A DNA stretch of 64,000 nt, from contig NZ_CP051305.1 in NCBI RefSeq assembly GCF_024181385.1, positions 2,294,001-2,358,000 of the forward strand, in the 5' to 3' direction. This stretch comes from Treponema sp. OMZ 798 (GTDB taxonomy: Bacteria > Spirochaetota > Spirochaetia > Treponematales > Treponemataceae). Both the position numbers and the translations under genes were made by a program. The notes beneath the pieces are model-generated. The model had not been told where the DNA came from. It did no database searches and saw nothing but the letters and a program-made list of their open reading frames with translations. Within the stretch, counting starts at the first letter, position 1, and every line of letters begins with the position of its first letter. Positions 1 to 8,295 of the stretch are shown one piece after another.

Positions 1-293
1 TAAGTATTTTTATTGTTTAAAAATAAGCATGAATCAAGCACCTCATTGCGTAAGTCTTGCATTTTTTCTAAGGTTACCAGCATACGCAGTTTGCGTGCAT
101 AAAAGCTGCAAAGGAAGAAAAGAAATGCAACAGCTAAAAACAAATAAATATAAGGAAGCGGTTTATGCAGCGAGGTAAGCAAAGCTGCAATTATTCTTAG
201 TAAGGCATATTCTAAAATAACAGCGAGAGAGGTAAATATAAAATTAGCCGGAGAATGAAGTGCAGGGCTTTTCATTTTTGTAGAGTTATACAT
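1..293 (-). CDS. membrane protein of unknown function, N-terminal part (runs off window)
   Basis: The minus strand reads open from an ATG at 293 to the window edge, about 97 codons, so only the N-terminus is present. It begins MYNSTKMKS, has two hydrophobic stretches (about residues 19-40 and 48-66), then a basic, polar, helix-prone segment. A second in-frame ATG lies at residue 7. The start is only 3 bases beyond the stop of the MFS-like gene upstream, so the two are probably co-transcribed. The two-helix anchor followed by a possible coiled coil would fit a sensor or scaffold protein, but nothing identifies the family. Confidence 0.55.
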   Translation of the reverse strand, partial: MYNSTKMKSPALHSPANFIFTSLAVILEYALLRIIAALLTSLHKPLPYIYLFLAVAFLFFLCSFYARKLRMLVTLEKMQDLRNEVLDSCLFLNNKNT

Positions 294-296
294 AAA

Positions 297-866
297 TTAA
301 TGCTTTGTCAACCCCATAGCCGATCTTCCCAAAAATAAAAATAGGACCAAAGATGCAATGCTGTAAATGGAATTTCCTGTAAAAAGCATCCTCCAGCCCG
401 TATTAAAAGGTATTAAAAAGACCGGTGCTATCCCGGCTCCTATTATAATGGGCGAAAACACTGAGGCTATGGCGACGATAGCATTATATATACCCAAATT
501 AGAGGTACGCTTATTTTCGTTTTCGCTGAGCAATACTAAAATCGCAGGAGGAACTAAACCGATAGATATGCCGAATAAAACTGTTCCGATAAACATCCAA
601 GTCATGCTGCCGCTTTCAATTACCAAAATAAGGCAGCCGGCAGTAAACAGTATGCTTCCCAATATAATTTCCGTTCTCGCCTTTAAAAAATTCCATATTG
701 AAAAAACACGCGTAAGCAGGAGAGAGCTTATAAATGTCATCATAATAATATTTATATCCCCTGTTTTTTTGTTGATATTAAATACTATTAAAGATAACAA
801 AGCTGTCAGCATAGAAAAAATAAAATTTATAAAAAACGAAACAGTGAATAATTTTTTCTCGTTCAT
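297..866 (-). CDS. half-length MFS-type transporter (possible truncated gene)
   Basis: About 189 residues with roughly six hydrophobic helices and the GxxxG/P-rich helix pattern of major facilitator permeases (for example FGISIGLVPPAILVLLSE and a GWRMLF turn near the end). Full MFS carriers have 12 helices, so this is half a carrier. The ATG at 866 is chosen because an AAGGATG ribosome site sits about 10 bases upstream; the frame is open 18 codons further up but without such a site. It abuts the membrane gene at 293. It could be the surviving half of a decayed transporter or a genuine half-size protein. Substrate unknown. Confidence 0.55.
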   Translation of the reverse strand: MNEKKLFTVSFFINFIFSMLTALLSLIVFNINKKTGDINIIMMTFISSLLLTRVFSIWNFLKARTEIILGSILFTAGCLILVIESGSMTWMFIGTVLFGISIGLVPPAILVLLSENENKRTSNLGIYNAIVAIASVFSPIIIGAGIAPVFLIPFNTGWRMLFTGNSIYSIASLVLFLFLGRSAMGLTKH

Positions 867-920
867 AAAAAAGATCATCCTTATTTGAGTATAGTAAATA
901 TAGTCTGTTCTGTCAATCAA

Positions 921-1111
921 TTTATATCCGGGGGAAGACCGCCCGAGTTCATTGATTTTGAAGGAGATTTTCGAATTTGCTTATATCGGAACATCAGCAC
1001 CTTCTACCCATTTCTTTAGTCTACCAGCCGAATCTATCGCAGATTTTGTATCATTATCATCTACTCATTATTTCTTCTAATACCTAAAAACTCATAAAGC
1101 TTAAAAACCCC
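921..1111. other. intergenic region with a possible decayed gene end
   Basis: No intact gene is supported here. On the minus strand one frame reads VDDNDTKSAIDSAGRLKKW and ends at a stop near 980, which looks like the C-terminal tail of a lost protein, but no start or body is present. The parA promoter lies at its right-hand end. Confidence 0.25.
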
Positions 1112-1140
1112 TTACATAAATATTAAAAATCATGTATAAT
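1112..1140 (+). promoter_or_regulatory. sigma-70-type promoter of parA
   Basis: TTACAT at 1112-1117 and TATAAT at 1135-1140 are separated by 17 bases. Transcription would start about 7 bases after the -10 box, at 1146-1148, while the parA ATG is at 1149. There is no Shine-Dalgarno sequence in the 8 intervening bases, so the parA mRNA is predicted to be leaderless or nearly so. Confidence 0.6.
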
Positions 1141-1148
1141 AAACCATT

Positions 1149-1904
1149 ATGGGAAAAACATTTGTTTTTGTAAACCAAAAAGGCGGGGTCGGAAAGACGA
1201 CTTCCGTGATTAATTTGGGTGCTTACATCGCACTGGCAGGAAAAAAGACTCTTTTAATAGACTTTGACCCTCAGGGGAATATGTCTTCAGGTGTCGGTAT
1301 TCAAAAAAAGCGGCCGACCGTTTATGATGCCCTTGCCCAAAAGACCTCAATAAAAAACACCATCTACCCTACTACGGTAAAAAACCTGTCGGCGATCCCG
1401 GCTTCAATAGACCTTTCGGGAGCGACAGTAGAACTTGTAGAAGAAGCCGACAGAGAATTCTATCTTAAAAATATTATCGAAAGCGTAAAAAGCGAATACG
1501 ATTATATCCTAATCGACTGTCCTCCGTCTTTGGGCATTTTAACCTTAAACGGACTCACGGCAGCCGACCAAGTGTATATACCGCTTCAATGCGAATACTT
1601 TGCCCTCGAAGGATTAACCCTCCTTTTACAGACCGTTCAAAGAGTACAGCAAAGCCTTAATCCTTCCCTTGAAATAGGCGGAATATTTTTTACCATGTTC
1701 GATTCAAGAACAAATCTTGCTCAAGAAGTTGTGCAGCAGGTATCTTCATATTTTAAGGATAAGGTTTTTTCGACCATTGTTCCGAGAAATGTAAGATTAT
1801 CAGAAGCTCCGTCACATGGAGTGCCGATTTGCAATTATGACGCAAAATGTATGGGAGCAAGAAGTTACGAAAAACTTGCACATGAGGTATTAAACCGTGG
1901 CTAA
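1149..1904 (+). CDS. parA: ParA/Soj chromosome-partitioning ATPase
   Basis: 251 residues. The deviant Walker A motif KGGVGKTT lies near the N-terminus, followed by LLIDFDPQGN and by ILIDCPPSLG (Walker B region), the order found in ParA/Soj ATPases. These bind the nucleoid in the ATP form and, with ParB, move and separate chromosome origins. The gene overlaps parB by 8 bases, so the pair is translationally coupled. The start is the only ATG that fits the family N-terminus, and it sits directly behind a -10 box with no ribosome site. No parS-like palindrome was seen nearby. Confidence 0.96.
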   Translation: MGKTFVFVNQKGGVGKTTSVINLGAYIALAGKKTLLIDFDPQGNMSSGVGIQKKRPTVYDALAQKTSIKNTIYPTTVKNLSAIPASIDLSGATVELVEEADREFYLKNIIESVKSEYDYILIDCPPSLGILTLNGLTAADQVYIPLQCEYFALEGLTLLLQTVQRVQQSLNPSLEIGGIFFTMFDSRTNLAQEVVQQVSSYFKDKVFSTIVPRNVRLSEAPSHGVPICNYDAKCMGARSYEKLAHEVLNRG

Positions 1905-2793
1905 AAAATCGGCATTAGGACGGGGCCTCGATGCCCTATTGGAAGAACAAGCTTCAAATCATGCAGTGCAGGAAACACTGAATATTTCCGAAGATTCGAT
2001 TATCAATCTTGATCCAAAACTTCTTCAGCCCAATCCGTATCAGCCTCGAAAAACCTTTGATGAAGAAAAAATTATCGAGCTTGCAGAATCAATAAAAGAA
2101 CACGGAATAATTCAACCGATTGTAGCCGAAAAACATGAGGACAAGGGTTATTTTATAATAGCAGGCGAAAGACGTACAAGAGCCGCCATCAGCTTAGGCT
2201 TAGAAACCATTCCGGTAATCCTTCGCAGCTTTGAAGAAAAAAAGAAGCTTGAAGTTGCCCTCATCGAAAATATTCAGCGGGAAGACCTAAACGCAGTCGA
2301 TGAAGCCCTTGCCTATCAAGAGATTATGGAACTCACCCGCATAAACCAAGAGGAACTTGCAAAGCGTGTCGGTAAAAGCCGGTCGGCAATTACAAACAGT
2401 TTAAGAATATTAAAACTGCCCGACGAAATGAAAGATGCTTTGCGGGTAAATAAAATCTCGGCGGGTCATGCACGCTCTCTACTATCCATAGTAAACCCTG
2501 CCGATCAAAAAATTCTTTTTACAAGAATTTTAGAATCGGATCTGTCGGTACGCGAAGCCGAATCTATGGCAGCCGATCTTAACTCCGGAATCGGACGCAT
2601 AACAAAAAAACAAAAAAAGGAAACAACATCTCTTTCCTCCGATGATTTTGAATTAAGAGATATTGAGCAGCAGTTTATAAATTCATTGGGAACAAAGGTG
2701 CAAATAAAGGGGAACTTAAAAAAGGGAGTCGTCGAAATATCATACTTTTCAAAAGATGATTTGGATATGTTATATAAAAAGATAAACTCATAG
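1897..2793 (+). CDS. parB: ParB/Spo0J centromere-binding partition protein
   Basis: 298 residues from a GTG start inside the end of parA. The N-terminal ParB/Srx-type domain is clear: LQPNPYQPRKTFDEEKI, then the CTP-binding box GERRTRAA and the ENIQREDLNAVDEA segment. A helix-turn-helix follows (QEELAKRVGKSRSAITNSLR) and a C-terminal dimerisation part. It begins with the AKKSALGRGLDALL stretch expected to contact ParA. ParB binds parS and loads as a CTP-dependent clamp. The overlap with parA indicates one operon, and the next gene follows after 11 bases. Confidence 0.96.
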   Translation: MAKKSALGRGLDALLEEQASNHAVQETLNISEDSIINLDPKLLQPNPYQPRKTFDEEKIIELAESIKEHGIIQPIVAEKHEDKGYFIIAGERRTRAAISLGLETIPVILRSFEEKKKLEVALIENIQREDLNAVDEALAYQEIMELTRINQEELAKRVGKSRSAITNSLRILKLPDEMKDALRVNKISAGHARSLLSIVNPADQKILFTRILESDLSVREAESMAADLNSGIGRITKKQKKETTSLSSDDFELRDIEQQFINSLGTKVQIKGNLKKGVVEISYFSKDDLDMLYKKINS

Positions 2794-2804
2794 GGGAGGA
2801 TGGT

Positions 2805-3395
2805 ATGGCAAAAAAAGCAAGCGAAACAAAAAAAACGGAAACTACAAAAAAGGCTAAAACACCGGCAAAAACCGCTGCAAAAAAAACTAAGGCTCCGGCT
2901 AAAAAAACTATTTCAGCCTACAAACAATCGGCAGCCGAAAAAAAACTTGCAGCCGAATTAGCGGAACTTACAAAACAGATGAATGCTGAAGGCCTTTTGT
3001 TTTTAATAGAACAGGCCCGCGTTCACCTATACAATATGCAGGTGGAAACTCTTGAAGAGGACTTGCAGGCAATAGAAGAAAAAAGAGCAAAGACTGTCAG
3101 CGTAAAAAAAACACAGCCTAAAAAAGATTTTAGAATTGAAAGATCAAGTGACGGTTCCGTTTATCACATAATAAGCGGCGGAAAGTGGAAGCTCATTAAT
3201 GCCGATGAACTTTTCAGCATTTTGAAAATCGTAAATGCAAAACTGGATGACAATGAAATAAGGCTCAATCTTATCCACTGGTTTTTCAAAGAGAGAGGGG
3301 ATTTTGTTGCAGACCTCGGTCTTGCCGACACTCACGATCCCCGCTGGCTGGAACTTATAAAGCTTTTAAAAACAAATTTTAAGATAAAGATATAA
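2805..3395 (+). CDS. protein with a histone H1-like lysine/alanine-rich tail, parAB operon
   Basis: 196 residues. The first 45 or so are almost entirely Lys, Ala, Thr and Pro (KKTETTKKAKTPAKTAAKK), like the tails of histone H1-type bacterial proteins that bind DNA. The remaining 150 residues are an ordinary globular sequence with a helical middle. A strong ribosome site (GGGGAGG) precedes the ATG. The position directly behind parB in the same operon suggests a role in nucleoid organisation or partition, but that is inference from the tail and the neighbours; the C-terminal family was not recognised. Confidence 0.85.
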   Translation: MAKKASETKKTETTKKAKTPAKTAAKKTKAPAKKTISAYKQSAAEKKLAAELAELTKQMNAEGLLFLIEQARVHLYNMQVETLEEDLQAIEEKRAKTVSVKKTQPKKDFRIERSSDGSVYHIISGGKWKLINADELFSILKIVNAKLDDNEIRLNLIHWFFKERGDFVADLGLADTHDPRWLELIKLLKTNFKIKI

Positions 3396-4171
3396 TGAGA
3401 CCTCAATTTAAAGACCTAAAAAAAACTCTTGACAAGCTGGTAATAAAGTACGAAAAGCCGGCCTTTATACCTGCCGATCCGATAAGTATTCCTCACCGTT
3501 TTTCTAAAAAAGAAGACATAGAAATTGCAGGTTTTTTTGTTTCTATTTTTGCATGGGGAAACAGAACCGCCATTTTAAAAAGTGCGGATAAACTGATGGA
3601 ACTTTTACAAAACCGGCCTCATGAATTTTTAACTCAAAGCACTCAGGCTCAGCTAAAAACGATAAGCACTTTTTATCACCGCACCTTAAACGGAGAAGAC
3701 AGCCTTGCCATAGCAAAGGCTATAAGACGCATTTATTTATCGGGTTCAAATTTTGAGGAACTATTTAAAGCCAAAAATCCGGAAGAACCTTTGATAAACA
3801 GGATGAGCCGATTTAGAAAAGAATTTATCAAAAACATGGAGCCCCATAACATAAAGCACATCGCCGACATGGAAGGCGGCTCCGCAGCAAAAAGATTAAA
3901 CATGTTTTTACGCTGGATGGTAAGATCGAATGATAAGGGAGTTGACTTCGGTTTATGGAAAAGCATTAAACCGTCTGAGCTCTACCTCCCCTTGGACGTT
4001 CACTGCGCCCGCAGGGGAAGAGCCCTCGGCCTCTTAACCCGAAAACAAAATGACCGCAAAGCAGTCGAAGAAATTACGGGATGCCTCAAAGAATTTTGTC
4101 CCGAAGATCCTGCAAAATACGACTTTGCTCTTTTTGCTCCCGAAGTCGAAAAGGCCTTAGCAGAAAGATAA
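3395..4171 (+). CDS. TIGR02757 family protein
   Basis: 258 residues. It matches the TIGR02757 family of bacterial proteins of unknown function: an N-terminal KYEKPAFIPADPISIPHRF segment, then EIAGFFVSIFAWGNRTAIL, a middle MFLRWMVRSNDKGVDFGLW and a C-terminal PLDVHCARRGRALGLL, all typical of that family. The ATG shares its A with the last base of the preceding stop codon, so translation is coupled to the lysine-rich protein. The family has no established activity; the HCARRG and helical pattern has led others to compare it with DNA glycosylase folds, which I cannot verify. It converges on the minus-strand gene that ends 5 bases away. Confidence 0.85.
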   Translation: MRPQFKDLKKTLDKLVIKYEKPAFIPADPISIPHRFSKKEDIEIAGFFVSIFAWGNRTAILKSADKLMELLQNRPHEFLTQSTQAQLKTISTFYHRTLNGEDSLAIAKAIRRIYLSGSNFEELFKAKNPEEPLINRMSRFRKEFIKNMEPHNIKHIADMEGGSAAKRLNMFLRWMVRSNDKGVDFGLWKSIKPSELYLPLDVHCARRGRALGLLTRKQNDRKAVEEITGCLKEFCPEDPAKYDFALFAPEVEKALAER

Positions 4172-4176
4172 AAATT

Positions 4177-5094
4177 CTATCTCCACAAGAATTCGGGATA
4201 GTAGCCTTCTTTTACCTTGCTTTCAAGTTCGTTTTTTACAATTTCTCTGTCTTCGGGATAGGTCATTCCGAACCATCTTTCGGTGGTAGTATAAACCTTA
4301 ACCTTTCCTAAGCCCTTTTTCATCATAGTCCCTACACCTTCAGGCAAGAGACACTCGGCCTTTTCGCTTTCTGCATATTTATGAATAAAGTCTTTGAAAT
4401 ACTCGTTCATAAAATCGAAAATTTTAGGAGAAAAACCGAAGAGGTTCATCGAGACGGTTTCCTTGCCTGAAAACTCAACCTCTTTTCCTTCATGTTCCGA
4501 AATAATTTTTTCGACAGGACCAACCTTTTTATATGCGATATCCTTATGCTCGGTGATTCCGATAAGGTAACCGTTTCCAACCTGACAAACCCCTCTTGAA
4601 ACGGAGCCGGAGCGGCTCAAGGTTTTATCCAAGATGTAACCGACCATAGCATGCTCGGTAGAATCGTTTGACAGGGTTGAAAGGTGGGTAGCTATAGTTT
4701 TATAAGCCGAGCGACCGTAATAGTCATCGGCATTTATAACCGCAAAGGGTTCATTTATTTTTAACTCCGCAGACAAAATGGCATGAGCCGTACCCCAAGG
4801 TTTTTTCCTGTTGACAGCTCTTTTTATTTGCTCATCAGTCAAAAAACCGTCCATAGATTGGAATACATAATCCGCATTACAGTTGCGCGCAATTCTATTA
4901 AAAAAACGTTCTCTAAAATCGTTTTCGATATCTTCTCTAATTATAAAGACAACCTTGCCGAAGCCGTTATTCATTGCATCGTAAACTGCATAATCCAACA
5001 AAGTTTCGTCATGCCTTCCAACGGCAGCTATCTGTTTGACTCCTCCATACCTGCTGCCCATTCCGGCAGCTAAGACTAAGAGAGTGGGTTTCAT
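4177..5094 (-). CDS. sugar-phosphate nucleotidyltransferase
   Basis: 305 residues. The N-terminus LVLAAGMGSRYGGVKQI is the nucleotide-binding signature of NTP-transferases (GlmU, GalU and RfbA relatives), and NADDYYG in the middle supplies the metal-binding acidic residues. The enzyme should join a nucleoside triphosphate to a sugar-1-phosphate, feeding cell-envelope or glycan synthesis. The exact sugar and nucleotide cannot be read from the sequence. The start is supported by AGGAGG 8 bases upstream. It stands alone, divergent from fabH. Confidence 0.88.
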   Translation of the reverse strand: MKPTLLVLAAGMGSRYGGVKQIAAVGRHDETLLDYAVYDAMNNGFGKVVFIIREDIENDFRERFFNRIARNCNADYVFQSMDGFLTDEQIKRAVNRKKPWGTAHAILSAELKINEPFAVINADDYYGRSAYKTIATHLSTLSNDSTEHAMVGYILDKTLSRSGSVSRGVCQVGNGYLIGITEHKDIAYKKVGPVEKIISEHEGKEVEFSGKETVSMNLFGFSPKIFDFMNEYFKDFIHKYAESEKAECLLPEGVGTMMKKGLGKVKVYTTTERWFGMTYPEDREIVKNELESKVKEGYYPEFLWR

Positions 5095-5209
5095 AAATAA
5101 ACCTCCTAAGATTTTGATTTAGCTAAAATTCAATTAAATCATATAGTATCATATTATTGGAATAAATGAAAGATGTTTTTAAACCTCATTCTCAAATTTT
5201 CCCGTACAG

Positions 5210-5239
5210 TTGACATTATTATCAAAAAAATAATAAAAT
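5210..5239 (+). promoter_or_regulatory. promoter of the fabHDG operon
   Basis: A perfect TTGACA at 5210-5215 is followed after 18 bases by TAAAAT at 5234-5239. The -10 box overlaps the left arm of a perfect palindrome, so the promoter could be repressed by a protein bound there. Confidence 0.55.
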
Positions 5240-5252
5240 GATAAATTATCAT
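5238..5252. promoter_or_regulatory. palindromic operator candidate upstream of fabH
   Basis: ATGATAAATTATCAT is a perfect 7+1+7 palindrome overlapping the -10 box, 19 bases before the fabH ATG. Fatty-acid operons in many bacteria are repressed by dimeric regulators binding such sites over the promoter. The regulator is not in this window. AT-rich DNA produces palindromes by chance, so this is a prediction. Confidence 0.4.
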
Positions 5253-5270
5253 ATATAAAGCGAGAAAAAT

Positions 5271-6248
5271 ATGGCTATTATAATAAAGACAACAGGGAAG
5301 GCTATCCCCAAAAAGATAATGAACAACAGCGATTTTCCCGCTTCTCTGGATACTTCGGATGAATGGATCAGAAGTCATACAGGGATAGGAAGCCGCTACA
5401 TAGCTTCCGAAGAGGACACAAGTGCATCCTTGGGAGCGGAGGCCTGTAAACAAGCCCTGCTTAATCAACACAAGGATAAATACAAAACTCTTCTATCAAC
5501 CGAATCTCAGACCGCAGAAATTTCCGATATAGACTTGATTATTTGTGCTACCGCTACGGCGGAGTATCAAGGCTTCCCATCAAATGCCTGCCTTATTCAA
5601 AAAGAGCTGGATGCAAAAAAGGCAGTCTGTTTTGACTTATCGGCAGCTTGTTCCGGATTTTTATACGCAATTGATACGGCGGCCGCCCTTATGGAAAGGC
5701 ACGGATGGCACTATGCCCTTGTATGCGGATCCGAGGTATTAAGTAAAATCGTAGACTGGTCTGACCGCTCTACCTGCGTCCTTTTCGGAGACGGGGCGGG
5801 AGCAGTTCTTCTTGAAAACACCTTCGAAAAAACAAAGGAAGGCATAGGCTCGGTCATCTTAGGTTCAGACGGAACAGGTTACGATGCCCTCTATATGGGA
5901 GACTATCTAAAAATGAACGGAAGAACCGTCTACAATTTTGCAGTCGGAGTTATAACCGAAACCGTAAAAAGCCTTCTTCAAAAAGAAAATATGAATATGG
6001 AAGATGTAGACCTAGTGGTATGCCATCAAGCCAATGCCAGAATTTTGGAAGCAGCGGCCAAAAGGCTTGGTGCAGACATGAGTAAATTCGTATGTAATAT
6101 GGAAAACTACGGAAACACCTCCGCAGCTTCAATCCCTATAACCCTTGACGATCTTGTTCTGGACGGAAGGCTTAAAAAAGGAATGACAATTATTACGGCA
6201 GGTTTCGGTGCCGGGCTCACATGGGGCGGTGCCGTTATCAGGTTTTAA
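5271..6248 (+). CDS. fabH: 3-oxoacyl-ACP synthase III (FabH)
   Basis: 325 residues, normal for KAS III. The catalytic triad is complete: Cys127 in SAACSGFLYAID, His252 in VVCHQANARIL and Asn282 in NYGNTSAAS; the GFGAGLTWGG loop is at the C-terminus. The enzyme condenses an acyl-CoA primer with malonyl-ACP to begin fatty-acid synthesis. It is first of fabH-fabD-fabG, transcribed from the promoter at 5210 with a likely operator. The ribosome site before the ATG is weak (GCGAGAAA). No acyl carrier protein or fabF gene is present in this cluster. Confidence 0.95.
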   Translation: MAIIIKTTGKAIPKKIMNNSDFPASLDTSDEWIRSHTGIGSRYIASEEDTSASLGAEACKQALLNQHKDKYKTLLSTESQTAEISDIDLIICATATAEYQGFPSNACLIQKELDAKKAVCFDLSAACSGFLYAIDTAAALMERHGWHYALVCGSEVLSKIVDWSDRSTCVLFGDGAGAVLLENTFEKTKEGIGSVILGSDGTGYDALYMGDYLKMNGRTVYNFAVGVITETVKSLLQKENMNMEDVDLVVCHQANARILEAAAKRLGADMSKFVCNMENYGNTSAASIPITLDDLVLDGRLKKGMTIITAGFGAGLTWGGAVIRF

Positions 6249-6276
6249 TTGATTTGTGAATAAAGGAAGGATGATG

Positions 6277-7251
6277 ATGAAAAACATATTTTTATTTTCA
6301 GGGCAGGGAGCCCAATTTAAGGGTATGGCCCAAGATATCGTTGAAAAATACGGAATTGCAAGGGACATAATTAAAAATATCGGCGATATAACCGGAGAGG
6401 ACATTGAAGCCCTCCTATGGCACACCGAAAACGAGGTTTTGTCTAGAAGCGACAAGAGCCAGCTTGCAATAATTGCAGTTGAAACAGCTATTCTTGCCGT
6501 TTTAAAAGATAAAGGAGTTGCTCCCTCGGCCGTTGCAGGTTTCAGTTTGGGAGAGTTTTCGGCCCTCTATGCTTCAGGCATTTTGAGCTTTGAAGACATG
6601 ATACGCATAGTCCAAAAACGAGGAGCTATTATGCAAGCCGCCTGCGATAAGATTGCAGCTAAGGCAACAGAGGCTTCAGGCTCCTTGGGCATGTCGGCCA
6701 TTTTAAAGCTTGATCCGGAAAAGGTAATAGAGCTTTTAAAGCCTCATTCCGATCCCAAGAACGGAATAGTATTTGCAGCCAACATGAATAGTCCGGTTCA
6801 AACGGTTATTTCGGGAACGGCGGAAGGCCTCACTCTTGCAGAAGATCTTTGTAAAGAAGCCGGAGCAAAAAGATGTGTCCGACTTGCGGTTGCAGGCCCC
6901 TTCCACTCCCCTCTAATGGAAGAAGCGGCAAAGGAATTTGAAGAGGTTTTAAAAAGCTTTGAATTTAAAGACCCCGAAATCCCCATCTTCTCAAACGTTA
7001 CGGGTAAAAAAGTAAAATCGGGAGAAGAAGCAAGGGCAAATGCAGTCCTTCACCTTACCCACCCCGTTCTCTGGACAAGCGAAGAAAAAGAGATAGCTTC
7101 TTTATGTGAAAACCTAAAACCTTGCCGCCTCTTGGAAGCAGGCCCCGGAAATACTTTAAGCAATCTTTGGAGAGACAGCGGCTTTGCATCGGATGAGCTA
7201 GCCTGTTCTCCGACAGGAACTTTGGAACAGCTAAATAAAATTATAGAATAG
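6277..7251 (+). CDS. fabD: malonyl-CoA:ACP transacylase (FabD)
   Basis: About 324 residues. FSGQGAQFKGMAQDI opens the protein, the nucleophile Ser90 lies in GFSLGEFSALY (usually GHSLGE, so the His before Ser is Phe here), and GPFHSPLM holds the catalytic His. FabD moves malonyl groups from CoA to acyl carrier protein, providing the extender for FabH and the later condensing enzymes. Three ATGs in a row follow AAGGAAGG; the third, at 6277, has the best spacing. It lies 28 bases after fabH and 13 before fabG. Confidence 0.94.
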   Translation: MKNIFLFSGQGAQFKGMAQDIVEKYGIARDIIKNIGDITGEDIEALLWHTENEVLSRSDKSQLAIIAVETAILAVLKDKGVAPSAVAGFSLGEFSALYASGILSFEDMIRIVQKRGAIMQAACDKIAAKATEASGSLGMSAILKLDPEKVIELLKPHSDPKNGIVFAANMNSPVQTVISGTAEGLTLAEDLCKEAGAKRCVRLAVAGPFHSPLMEEAAKEFEEVLKSFEFKDPEIPIFSNVTGKKVKSGEEARANAVLHLTHPVLWTSEEKEIASLCENLKPCRLLEAGPGNTLSNLWRDSGFASDELACSPTGTLEQLNKIIE

Positions 7252-7264
7252 GAAAGGTATAAAT

Positions 7265-8011
7265 ATGATGTTATTACAAGGAAAAAAGGCATTGGTAACA
7301 GGCTCTTCGAGAGGAATCGGGAAAGAGGTTGTTAGAAGATTTATTGAAGAAGGTGCAGAAGTATGGGGCCTTTGTACAAAGCCCTCAGCAGCCAAATCAG
7401 AAATGGAAGCCTTTGCAAAAGAAAAAGGCTCGGTATTTCACGAAATATATGCCGACTGCGGCAATGCGGAAGGCCTTACCGAAACGGTAAAAAAAGCTCT
7501 TGAAGAATCGGGAGGCTTTGATGTTCTTGTAAACAATGCAGGAATCACAAGGGATGGCCTTTCATTTAGAATGAAGCTTTCAGACTGGGAAGATGTTTTG
7601 CGCGTAAACCTAACAGGTGTTTTTATCGCCTCGCAAATTGTTTCTTCCGATATGATCAGAAAAAGAGCCGGTTCAATCATCAATATGACGAGCATAGTCG
7701 GCCTCCACGGTCAGGGCGGACAGGTCAACTATTCCGCAAGTAAGGCAGGCCTCATCGGCTTCACAAAGAGTCTTGCAAAGGAAACGGCAGGCAGGGGCGT
7801 ACGCGTAAACGCCATAGCTCCCGGCTACATTGAAACCGACATGACAGCCGCCGTAAACGAAGAAATGCGCAAGACCTGGGTCGAAGGCATCCCTTTAAAA
7901 AGAGCAGGGCAACCCATAGACATAGCAAACGCCGCAGTCTTTTTAGCTTCGGACTTATCGCTTTACATAACCGCCCAAGTCCTAGGCGTCGATGGAGGAT
8001 TGGGAGCCTAA
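7265..8011 (+). CDS. fabG: 3-oxoacyl-ACP reductase (FabG)
   Basis: 248 residues, a classical short-chain dehydrogenase. The NADPH-binding TGSSRGIGKE loop is at residues 12-21, NNAG at 90-93, and the catalytic Ser143, Tyr156 and Lys160 lie in MTSIVG and YSASK. The PGYIETDM and GVDGGLGA segments are typical of FabG. It reduces 3-oxoacyl-ACP in the elongation cycle. It is the last gene before the lipid cluster is interrupted: its stop codon is followed at once by a 23-bp repeat array and then a restriction-modification pair. Confidence 0.94.
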   Translation: MMLLQGKKALVTGSSRGIGKEVVRRFIEEGAEVWGLCTKPSAAKSEMEAFAKEKGSVFHEIYADCGNAEGLTETVKKALEESGGFDVLVNNAGITRDGLSFRMKLSDWEDVLRVNLTGVFIASQIVSSDMIRKRAGSIINMTSIVGLHGQGGQVNYSASKAGLIGFTKSLAKETAGRGVRVNAIAPGYIETDMTAAVNEEMRKTWVEGIPLKRAGQPIDIANAAVFLASDLSLYITAQVLGVDGGLGA

Positions 8012-8140
8012 GCTACGCCTGCCGTAGAGCATAACCTACGGCGAGTGAAGCTTATAGCCTTCGCCGGTCGAAGCACATAAGCTACGTCAGTCGAAGCCTA
8101 TAGGCTACGGCCGGCGAAGTGCATAATCTACGGCAGCCGG
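8012..8140. repeat. degenerate tandem array, 23-bp period, after fabG
   Basis: Starting on the first base after the fabG stop, five consecutive units of exactly 23 bp can be laid out (8012-8034, 8035-8057, 8058-8080, 8081-8103, 8104-8126) and a sixth begins at 8127. Units open with a CTACG-like core, contain GCCGG/GCGAAG and end alternately in CATAA or TATAG. They are much richer in G+C than the surroundings and contain short internal inverted repeats such as CTACGGC. The sequence after 8127 (GGTCTATCTTCATAGGGG) resembles units of the second array at 12993. Not a CRISPR: there are no unique spacers. Confidence 0.8.
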
Positions 8141-8295
8141 TCTATCTTCATAGGGGACTCACTCCACGTATGCCAAACAGAACTATATAGGTGATGATGG
8201 AATGACAACTTTAATTTAAACATGTAAAAAGTCCCTATCTTGAAAATTTTAATGATTTAATTACAATATACACTATGAAATAGTGGAGATTAAAT

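Noticed and set aside
367..888. Plus-strand frame of 173 codons opposite the MFS gene
   Set aside because: It is the antisense shadow of the hydrophobic MFS gene, which has a ribosome site and membrane-helix pattern.
1100..2800. parS site or replication origin near parAB
   Set aside because: No TGTTTCACGTGAAACA-like palindrome and no cluster of DnaA boxes was seen; the site may lie elsewhere.
7438..7695. Antisense frames within fab, acc and gat genes
   Set aside because: They mirror well-supported enzymes and have no independent start signals or family motifs.
8012..8140. CRISPR array
   Set aside because: Units are contiguous and degenerate, with no spacers and no cas genes.
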